Source: an uncultured Eubacterium sp.
Lineage (GTDB): Bacteria > Bacillota > Clostridia > Peptostreptococcales > Anaerovoracaceae
Reading direction: 5' to 3'
Assembly (NCBI GenBank): GCA_947367725.1
Contig: CANBFZ010000175.1
Coordinates: 1-5,038 of the forward strand
DNA length: 5,038 bases
A program made the position numbers and the translations under genes. Under the pieces are notes generated by a model. That model saw only the letters and a list, made by a program, of their open reading frames with translations, was not told the DNA's origin and made no database searches. The first letter of the stretch is position 1; each line of letters begins with the position of its first letter. Positions 1 through 4,589 of this stretch are shown here, one piece after another.

Positions 1-11
1 AGAAAGCGCTA

Positions 12-93
12 AGTTCTGCAATTCATGTGATTTTTAACTGATTTGCAGAACTCGGTTCTGCATTTTTACCATTTTAGTTTTAAAATGCAGAAC
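12..93. repeat. Four alternating copies of an 8-mer (GTTCTGCA / TGCAGAAC)
   Basis: GTTCTGCA occurs at 13-20 and 55-62, and its exact reverse complement TGCAGAAC at 44-51 and 86-93, so the orientations alternate. Neighbouring arms can all pair: arm 1 with arm 2 over 10 bp (12-21 with 43-52), arm 2 with arm 3 over 8 bp (44-51 with 55-62), and arm 3 with arm 4 over 12 bp (55-66 with 82-93). The pairings 1:2 and 3:4 are mutually exclusive with 2:3. The repeats are read directly from the sequence. Whether they form an attenuator, a terminator that has duplicated, or a dispersed genomic repeat is inference. Confidence 0.8.
44..67 (+). terminator. Intrinsic terminator of a gene before the window
   Basis: An 8-bp perfect stem, TGCAGAAC (44-51) and GTTCTGCA (55-62), is closed by the 3-base loop TCG and followed directly by five T at 63-67. 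This is standard rho-independent geometry for + strand transcription. On the opposite strand the stem is followed by AA rather than T, so it is not an equally good terminator there. No end of an upstream reading frame can be assigned within the first 43 bases. The alternative 3:4 hairpin (55-93) is also followed by four T (94-97) and could serve as a second, weaker stop. Confidence 0.7.
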
Positions 94-142
94 TTTTCAC
101 TGGGGAAGAATCAGTCCAGCCACTTTTTTATAGAAAAAACTA

Positions 143-171
143 TTGTGATTTTAGGGCGATTCCCGTATACT
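143..171 (+). promoter_or_regulatory. Sigma-A type promoter of the pgeF operon
   Basis: The -35 TTGTGA (143-148) and -10 TATACT (166-171) are separated by exactly 17 bases; the hexamers match consensus at 4 of 6 and 5 of 6 positions. Transcription would begin near 178, giving a leader of about 26 bases that contains the ribosome binding site. The promoter lies downstream of the terminator at 44-67, so the operon has its own start independent of read-through. Confidence 0.75.
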
Positions 172-186
172 AATGGAAGAATTGTG

Positions 187-195
187 AAGGGGAGG
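187..195 (+). promoter_or_regulatory. Ribosome binding site that fixes the pgeF start
   Basis: AAGGGGAGG ends 8 bases before ATG 204 but only 2 bases before the in-frame TTG at 198. This spacing favours ATG 204 as the true start and argues against the TTG, which would add two residues. Confidence 0.8.
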
Positions 196-203
196 ATTTG
201 AGA

Positions 204-1031
204 ATGGAGGCGTGTACGTTAGCATACCAGCTGCACCAGGAGGGAGCGCGGCAGTATTTAACATTGCCTGCACTTTCTGGTTATGCAGGACTTCGTCATT
301 TGTTTACGACTCGATATGGCGGCGTCAGCAGCGGCTGCACTGCCAGTTGGAATTTTGGAGCGTGGTCTTTAGACAGCGAAGCAAATATTCTGCGAAACTA
401 CGAGATTTTGGCGGAGACACTCGGGGTGGCGCCCAATCGGCTGGTGCGTACCGATCAGACCCATACGACGAATATTCGGGTGGTAACGGAGGCGGACGCT
501 GGAAAAGGGATTACCAGACCGCGAGATTATAGCGATGTGGACGGTCTAGTAACCGATGTGAAAGGTATTGTGCTGGTGACAGGGCATGCTGACTGTAATG
601 CACTGTATTTCTATGATCCGGTTAAAGCGGTGATCGGGCTTGCCCACTCTGGTTGGCGAGGTACGCTAAACGGGATCGGCGCGGCTATGGTAGAAACGAT
701 GCGTATGCAGTACGGCTGCAATCCGGCAGATTTGGTCGCTGGACTTGGACCGGCGCTCTGTCAGACCTGTTTTGAGGTGGATCCTGATGTGGCGCAGCGC
801 TTTTTTAAGAAAGATCCAGCGTATGCGCAGTTTGCGGTGCAGAAAGGGATCAAGTATCATATTGATTTAAAGCAGGTGATTCGTTACGACTTGCTTTCTG
901 CGGGCGTTTTGGCAGCGCAGTTTCATGATATGGGACTTTGTACAAAGTGCCGGAAAGATCTGTTTTTTTCTCATCGGGGGCATCAAGGGAAACGAGGTAT
1001 TATGGCGGCAGCGATGATGCTGGTAGAATGA
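204..1031 (+). CDS. pgeF: Peptidoglycan editing factor PgeF (YfiH / multicopper polyphenol oxidase family, DUF152)
   Basis: This is a 275-residue soluble protein of the YfiH family, close to the usual length. The family metal/active-site triad is visible as His87 (DQTHTTN), Cys131 (GHADCNALYF) and His148 (GLAHSGWRGT). Other family signatures are the N-terminal FTTRYGGVSSG near 34-44, GLGPALCQTCFEV near 180-192 and the C-terminal FFSHR near 254-258. Members were first annotated as laccases. Work on E. coli YfiH supports a cytoplasmic editing role in which mis-incorporated residues are removed from peptidoglycan precursors. The segment after the catalytic Cys reads NALYFYDP, where many relatives have a Pro-containing VP or LP; this is a mild variant and does not touch the triad. 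The gene is first in a probable operon, 34 bases ahead of the exporter pair. Family assignment is firm; the substrate is inferred from the family. Confidence 0.93.
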   Translation: MEACTLAYQLHQEGARQYLTLPALSGYAGLRHLFTTRYGGVSSGCTASWNFGAWSLDSEANILRNYEILAETLGVAPNRLVRTDQTHTTNIRVVTEADAGKGITRPRDYSDVDGLVTDVKGIVLVTGHADCNALYFYDPVKAVIGLAHSGWRGTLNGIGAAMVETMRMQYGCNPADLVAGLGPALCQTCFEVDPDVAQRFFKKDPAYAQFAVQKGIKYHIDLKQVIRYDLLSAGVLAAQFHDMGLCTKCRKDLFFSHRGHQGKRGIMAAAMMLVE

Positions 1032-1050
1032 ACGAAAAAGACTTGTGAAA

Positions 1051-1057
1051 AAAGAGG
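1051..1057 (+). promoter_or_regulatory. Ribosome binding site that fixes the thrE N-half start
   Basis: AAAGAGG ends 8 bases before ATG 1066. The longer in-frame option, GTG at 1045, has no purine-rich Shine-Dalgarno at a proper distance and lies before this site, so ATG 1066 is preferred. Confidence 0.7.
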
Positions 1058-1065
1058 ATGAAAGA

Positions 1066-1824
1066 ATGCGGTATTTACAGAAAGTGCTGCGCCTGACAGC
1101 AGGCGTCGGCGAGGAATTGCTCGGCTGCGGCGCGGAAATTGCCCGCGTGGAAGAAACCATGCGTCGGATTGCAAAGCATTACGGCGCTACCAGACAGCAG
1201 GTGTTTATCATTTCTAACGGCGTATTTGTCAATTTGGAAATGGGCGATGAGAAGCGAGAAACCAGTCTGCAGCCGGTGATGAGCAGTAGTACCGACTTGC
1301 ATAAGCTTTGTGAACTGAACAATTTATCCCGAAAAATTGAACAGACGGACCTGGACCTTGATGCTGCCATTGCTGAATTCGAGGGCATCAAACAGGGCAG
1401 CAAGTACTGTAAATGGCTGCATGTACTGTGCTCTGGCGTGGGCGCGGCGGCATTCTGCTATTTTCTGGGCGGCAGCGTCATGGACTGTATGGCTGCGTTT
1501 CTCATGGGGCTTTTGGTATGGGGCTTGTTTGTCGCACTGGAGGGTTTCAATCTTTCCAAAGTGATTCTATATATCATTGCTAGCTTTTTGGCGGCAGGCG
1601 GCTGTGTACTGATGCTGAAAGCAGGCATGATCGAGAATCTGGATAAAGCGGTGGTGGGCGCGATTATACCGCTGCTTCCCAGCGTATCATTTGTCAACGG
1701 CGTACGAGATTTGGTGGATCAGAACTACATTTCCGGCGGGATTCGGCTGGTAGATGCGATTTTGCTGTTTACCTGTATTACGACGGGCGTATTTTTAGCG
1801 CTGCAGATGGGAGGGAAGTTGTAA
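1066..1824 (+). CDS. Threonine/serine exporter family protein, N-terminal half (ThrE_1 / DUF1212, YjjP-like)
   Basis: The protein has 252 residues from ATG 1066. Residues 1 to about 113 form a hydrophilic cytoplasmic domain with the family signature GCGAEIARVEETMRRIAKHYG (20-40, quoted here in short: Glu24, Arg27, Glu29). About five membrane segments follow, near 117-137, 140-160, 164-184, 194-214 and 229-249. The conserved loop LPSVSFVNGVRDLVDQNYISG lies around 204-224 (key residues Pro205, Asn211, Arg214, Asp215). In the fused actinobacterial ThrE this half is joined to the small half; here the two are separate genes, as in E. coli yjjP and yjjB, whose lengths are similar. The complex should sit in the cytoplasmic membrane and export a small amino acid or carboxylate driven by the membrane gradient. 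Threonine/serine is the default annotation, but the E. coli YjjPB pair has been proposed to export succinate, so the substrate is open. The stop codon overlaps the start of the next gene. Confidence 0.88.
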   Translation: MRYLQKVLRLTAGVGEELLGCGAEIARVEETMRRIAKHYGATRQQVFIISNGVFVNLEMGDEKRETSLQPVMSSSTDLHKLCELNNLSRKIEQTDLDLDAAIAEFEGIKQGSKYCKWLHVLCSGVGAAAFCYFLGGSVMDCMAAFLMGLLVWGLFVALEGFNLSKVILYIIASFLAAGGCVLMLKAGMIENLDKAVVGAIIPLLPSVSFVNGVRDLVDQNYISGGIRLVDAILLFTCITTGVFLALQMGGKL

Positions 1825-2270
1825 TGCTGGAATTTATTCTGCAGGGCATTGCTGCATTTATTGGTACAGCTGCATTTTCTGTGCTGTTTAAAGTGCCGGG
1901 GAAGCATTTAGCCACCTGCGGACTGGTAGGTTGGGCAGGCTGGGTCATTTACACCTTGTGTCTTCCATTTGTGTCTGTGGCAATTGCGTCCTTTTTGGCG
2001 GCAGCAGTCATTGCACTGATTGCAAGGATTCTTGCGGTGGTTTGTAAAGTACCTGCCAATGTAATTATGATCCCGGGGATTTTCCCAATTATTCCGGGTA
2101 TTCGTATCTATAATATGATTTATAATTTGTTTATCGGCAATACTGTGCAGGGACTGTCCGGCGGGTTTGCTGTGCTGAAAATTATCGGCGCGATGGTGCT
2201 GGGCATGGTAGCTGTATTTTCTCTGCCGCGCAGTTTTTTTCAAAAACGCCGTGCTTTTGGCATGAAATAG
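1824..2270 (+). CDS. Threonine/serine exporter family protein, C-terminal half (ThrE_2 / DUF3815, YjjB-like)
   Basis: This is a 148-residue, highly hydrophobic protein with four or five membrane segments near 3-22, 28-48, 50-73, 77-97 and 113-134. The signature IPGIFPIIPGIRIYN (83-97) is the conserved proline/glycine motif of the small ThrE half. The tail after residue 135 is basic (RSFFQKRRAFGMK) and probably cytoplasmic. The first base of ATG 1824 is the last base of the TAA stop of the preceding gene, and GGGAGGG (1809-1815) lies 8 bases upstream, inside that gene. This arrangement suggests translational coupling and a fixed subunit ratio. It is not expected to work without its partner. 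Family assignment is secure; the substrate is not. Confidence 0.88.
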   Translation: MLEFILQGIAAFIGTAAFSVLFKVPGKHLATCGLVGWAGWVIYTLCLPFVSVAIASFLAAAVIALIARILAVVCKVPANVIMIPGIFPIIPGIRIYNMIYNLFIGNTVQGLSGGFAVLKIIGAMVLGMVAVFSLPRSFFQKRRAFGMK

Positions 2271-2354
2271 AAGGAATGTTTCCTGAAAAGAACCTTTTTG
2301 ATGAATTTGTGATTTTTTACAGTGAATTCTGTAAAGAAAGCAATGATATGGCAT

Positions 2355-2410
2355 AAAGTTTCTTAATGAGAAACATCTTGAGAAAATATTTCTTTTTACG
2401 AAACTTTTTT
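2355..2410 (+). terminator. Possible AT-rich terminator after the exporter genes
   Basis: AAAGTTTC (2355-2362) is the exact reverse complement of GAAACTTT (2400-2407), and the right arm runs into six T (2405-2410). The enclosed 37 bases can fold further: AGAAA (2381-2385) pairs with TTTCT (2389-2393) around a 3-base loop, and GTTTCT (2358-2363) can instead pair with AGAAAC (2369-2374). All stems are poor in GC and the outer loop is large, so termination here is a guess from position and the T-run. No other better terminator was found between 2271 and the promoter at 2415. Confidence 0.35.
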
Positions 2411-2414
2411 GAAT

Positions 2415-2443
2415 TTGTCAGCAGGCGCTTTTTTCTATAAAAT
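2415..2443 (+). promoter_or_regulatory. Sigma-A type promoter of brnQ
   Basis: TTGTCA (2415-2420) and TAAAAT (2438-2443) are separated by 17 bases and each matches consensus at 5 of 6 positions. The predicted start is near 2450, giving a leader of only about 24 bases. An overlapping -10 choice, TATAAA at 2436-2441, would leave a 15-base spacer and is less likely. Confidence 0.65.
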
Positions 2444-2444
2444 A

Positions 2445-2467
2445 ACCTCATCAATTTTTTATGAGGT
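2445..2467 (+). promoter_or_regulatory. Inverted repeat overlapping the brnQ transcription start and Shine-Dalgarno
   Basis: ACCTCAT (2445-2451) and ATGAGGT (2461-2467) are perfect 7-base reverse complements separated by nine bases. The right arm contains the GAGG part of the brnQ ribosome binding site (GAGGTG, 2463-2468), five bases before ATG 2474. If the RNA starts before 2445 the hairpin would hide the ribosome binding site. If it starts near 2450, as the promoter predicts, the left arm is mostly untranscribed and the repeat would act only as a DNA operator, if at all. The repeat is seen; its role is inferred. Confidence 0.5.
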
Positions 2468-2473
2468 GAAAAG

Positions 2474-3745
2474 ATGAAGCATACAAAAACAATGGATTCC
2501 CTGACGATTGGCTTTGCCCTTTTTGCCATGTTCTTTGGCGCAGGGAATCTTATTTTTCCGCCATTTTTAGGATGGGAATCTGGCGGCGCATGGCTGACTG
2601 GGTTTCTTTGTTTTATTTTTATCGATATTGGCATGAGCCTTTTGGCAATGATTGCAGTTTCCAGGCAGGAGAAAGGCGCAGAAGGGCTGACCGGGCGACT
2701 TGGCACAAAACTTTCGACCCTTTTGCTGTCGCTGAACTGTCTTTGCATCGGACCGTTTGTCGCAATTCCGAGAACGGCGTCTATTACTTATGAAATTGGC
2801 ATTGTACCTAATTTTGGTGCGCTGAGTTCATGGGGCTGTACGGCGGTCTTTTTCTTCGTTGCATTTTTGCTGAGTGTGCGGCAGAGCAAAGTCGTGGATT
2901 TTGTTGGGAAATTCATGGCGCCAGTGATGTTTTTGGCTCTGTTGGTGCTGATTGGAAAAGGCGTCGTTTCACCGATCGGTGAAATCGGACCGGCAGCGGA
3001 AACTGGCGCTGTGGTACGCAATGGACTTTTGTCGGGCTACCAGACGATGGATATGATGGCAGCGTACATTTTTTCTGTGGCGATCCTTTTGACGATTCGC
3101 CAGAAAGGATATACGGAGCAGAAAGCGCAGTCCGCATTGATTTTGCGCGGTGGTCTTGTAGCAACTGCACTGCTGGTTGTGGTGTACGGCGGTCTTGCTT
3201 ACATCGGTGCGACGATGTCGGTTTCTGTGCAAGAAACCATGTCCCAGCCGCAGCTTCTCATTCTGCTGACAGAGCAGCTCCTCGGCAAGCCGGGGATGGT
3301 ACTTCTTAGCTTGATTGTCGCTTTCGCATGCCTGACTACAGCAGTAGGACTGTTGACTTCGATTGCATCCTTCTTTGCAGAAAAGACGGGGATAAAATAT
3401 GAAGTGCTGGTAGGCGGATTTACACTGGTTTCGTGGGGCATTTCTAATTTTGGAACTGCAGCCATTATTTCCATGGCGGCGCCAGTGCTGGATCTGATCT
3501 ATCCGGTTTTGATCGTGCTGGTGATTTTCGGTCTGGCAGGTCGGCTGATTCGTCAGGATACCACCTACCGTTTCGCGGCCTTTGGTGCTTTCGCAGCATC
3601 TGTGCTGCTGCAGATTGGAACGCTCTTCGACATTGATATCTTTGCTAGCTTGCTGCCGCTTTCGGATTTGGGATTTGGTTGGTTGATTCCGGCTGGACTT
3701 TTCGCGGCGGCAGGGTTTATGAAAGCAGGCAGCATCCACCGGTAA
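2474..3745 (+). CDS. brnQ: Branched-chain amino acid transport system II carrier protein BrnQ
   Basis: This is a 423-residue integral membrane protein of the LIVCS family, close to the usual 430-450, with about twelve hydrophobic segments along its length. Family hallmarks are ALFAMFFGAGNLIFPP (15-30) in the first membrane helix, GPFVAIPRTASITYE (93-107), a GYQTMDMMAAYIF segment (188-200), and ACLTTAVGLLTSIASFF (285-301). It should import leucine, isoleucine and valine together with sodium or protons across the cytoplasmic membrane; which ion is used cannot be read from the sequence. The start is ATG 2474, preceded at five bases by GAGGTG. The gene has its own promoter and ends 12 bases from the stop of the convergent regulator gene. 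A long antisense frame lies inside it but has no support as a gene. Family assignment is firm. Confidence 0.95.
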   Translation: MKHTKTMDSLTIGFALFAMFFGAGNLIFPPFLGWESGGAWLTGFLCFIFIDIGMSLLAMIAVSRQEKGAEGLTGRLGTKLSTLLLSLNCLCIGPFVAIPRTASITYEIGIVPNFGALSSWGCTAVFFFVAFLLSVRQSKVVDFVGKFMAPVMFLALLVLIGKGVVSPIGEIGPAAETGAVVRNGLLSGYQTMDMMAAYIFSVAILLTIRQKGYTEQKAQSALILRGGLVATALLVVVYGGLAYIGATMSVSVQETMSQPQLLILLTEQLLGKPGMVLLSLIVAFACLTTAVGLLTSIASFFAEKTGIKYEVLVGGFTLVSWGISNFGTAAIISMAAPVLDLIYPVLIVLVIFGLAGRLIRQDTTYRFAAFGAFAASVLLQIGTLFDIDIFASLLPLSDLGFGWLIPAGLFAAAGFMKAGSIHR

Positions 3746-3754
3746 GGAAACCGG
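3739..3754. repeat. Short inverted repeat between the convergent genes
   Basis: CCGGT (3739-3743) and ACCGG (3750-3754) form a 5-bp GC-rich stem with a 6-base loop, spanning the brnQ stop codon and lying just past the stop of the opposing regulator gene. Neither strand has a T-run after it, so it is at best a weak bidirectional terminator or an RNA 3'-end stabiliser. Confidence 0.4.
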
Positions 3755-3757
3755 CAG

Positions 3758-4462
3758 CTAACGCCGAAGAAGCGCTACGATGCCTGTATTTCGCATTCTT
3801 CTTAGCTCTGCCTGATCAAATGCCAGTGCAGATAGCAGTGTATCATTTTCGGGAAGTGGTTTTTCAGAAATCACTGCTTTGCAGGAAACCGGGACAAGGC
3901 TGGCGAAGGAAAGTCCCGTCATAAGTCCTACATTAAAGAGCAGGTTATCCAGATTGGAGCGATAGCAGATGGATACCTGCTCAATGTTATTTTTTTGGTT
4001 GATGACGTGCAGGTGCGTGAAGATGTCCTGCTTGGTGATGGAGCCGTAGTAAAAACCCTGACATTTTTCTAGCTGCTGAAAGGAGGGCAGCCCATAGAAA
4101 ATGGAAGCCTCCTGCTGACGCAGGTTGCAGTTTGTATCATGGTAACTGTAGATTTCTATGATGCTTCTGGTTAATGTGCCGCTGCGGCCTGCCAAATTAT
4201 ACAGATAGAGCCGCTGTACACTGCTTTTTGCGACAGGCGTTTTGGCATCTTCTGCGCTGGTAAGCAGTACATGGGGCGGTGTATTGAGAAGCTGGCAGAT
4301 TTCCCGAAATGTTTCTAGGTCCAGTGTAATATCACCGTGTTCATATTTGGATACTGTGGACTTGGTCTTGTGCAGTGCATTTGCAAAGTCCTGCTGACTG
4401 CGTCCTTTTGCTTTTCTGATGGTGCGGATTCGATTGCCGACCTCTTTGCTGTATTGATTCAT
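3758..4462 (-). CDS. XRE-family transcriptional regulator with an unassigned C-terminal domain
   Basis: The protein has 234 residues. Residues about 7-66 are a Cro/C1-type helix-turn-helix (HTH_3): RIRTIRKAKGRSQQDFANAL (11-30) covers helices 1 and 2, and KTKSTVSKYEHGDITLDLET (32-51) includes the recognition helix STVSKYEHG. Residues about 80-234 form a second, mostly soluble region that I do not recognise. It has aromatic and mixed alpha/beta character, for example LYLYNLAGRSGTLTRSIIEI (85-104) and QGFYYGSITKQDIFTHLHVI (135-154), and may sense a ligand or mediate dimerisation. There is no peptidase active-site Ser-Lys pattern of a LexA/CI repressor that I can see, and no membrane helix. ATG 4462 (read on the - strand) is preceded by AAAGGAGA (4473-4480) at 10 bases. 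The gene diverges from the kinase gene and converges on brnQ. Probable autoregulator; targets unknown. Confidence 0.85.
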   Translation of the reverse strand: MNQYSKEVGNRIRTIRKAKGRSQQDFANALHKTKSTVSKYEHGDITLDLETFREICQLLNTPPHVLLTSAEDAKTPVAKSSVQRLYLYNLAGRSGTLTRSIIEIYSYHDTNCNLRQQEASIFYGLPSFQQLEKCQGFYYGSITKQDIFTHLHVINQKNNIEQVSICYRSNLDNLLFNVGLMTGLSFASLVPVSCKAVISEKPLPENDTLLSALAFDQAELRRMRNTGIVALLRR

Positions 4463-4485
4463 GATAGACGTATCTCCTTTCGTTC

Positions 4486-4514
4486 ATTTTACATCATGTG
4501 CATACAGTTTTCCA
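4486..4514 (-). promoter_or_regulatory. Possible promoter of the regulator gene
   Basis: Read on the - strand, TGGAAA (4514-4509) and TAAAAT (4491-4486) are separated by 17 bases and match consensus at 4 of 6 and 5 of 6 positions. Transcription would start near 4479, at the edge of the ribosome binding site (4480-4473), giving a leader of roughly 17 bases. Such a short leader is workable but tight, so a different start cannot be excluded. Confidence 0.4.
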
Positions 4515-4523
4515 GCAGTTCTT

Positions 4524-4552
4524 TTGCCTTTGTTCGTAATTTATGATACAAT
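4524..4552 (+). promoter_or_regulatory. Extended -10 promoter of the kinase gene
   Basis: TTGCCT (4524-4529) and TACAAT (4547-4552) are separated by 17 bases, and TG at 4544-4545 stands one base before the -10 hexamer, making an extended -10 element. Transcription would start near 4559, for a leader of about 31 bases. An imperfect 13-base palindrome, TCGTAA-T-TTATGA (4534-4546, one mismatch), fills most of the spacer and could be an operator. Confidence 0.7.
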
Positions 4553-4589
4553 AAAACACTAAGTGAAAAGATAGGAGTTTAAGATAGAC

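Noticed and set aside
1..197. T-box or other known riboswitch in the leader before pgeF
   Set aside because: No T-box consensus or other riboswitch core was recognised, and the predicted transcription start near 178 leaves a leader of only about 26 bases.
212..532. A 106-codon + strand frame overlapping the start of pgeF
   Set aside because: It runs out of frame within pgeF, whose motifs are unmistakable, and lacks its own well-placed ribosome binding site.
2272..2284. AGGAA / TTCCT hairpin just after the exporter stop
   Set aside because: Only five base pairs and no T-run follows; too weak to call.
2316..2335. TTTACAG / CTGTAAA hairpin considered as the exporter terminator
   Set aside because: A 7-bp stem with a 6-base loop, but it is followed by GAAAG on the + strand and by AAA on the - strand, so no T-run supports termination.
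1908..2354. A 148-codon open frame on the - strand over the small exporter gene
   Set aside because: Antisense to the ThrE_2-type gene, with low-complexity His/Gln/Arg-rich composition; it is a reflection of codon use on the other strand.
2317..2748. A 143-codon - strand frame spanning the gap before brnQ
   Set aside because: Most of it is antisense to brnQ, and the part in the intergenic region is Lys-rich translation of AT-rich regulatory DNA that carries the brnQ promoter. No recognisable domain.
2969..3739. A 256-codon open frame on the - strand inside brnQ
   Set aside because: It is wholly antisense to a certain gene, and its product is rich in His, Gln, Arg and Cys with no domain pattern, as expected for the reverse of a hydrophobic protein. 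I saw no domain or family support for it.
4463..4589. Exact repeat GATAGAC at 4463-4469 and 4583-4589 flanking the divergent region
   Set aside because: A 7-base direct match with unrelated flanks, each copy next to a start codon; most likely coincidence.
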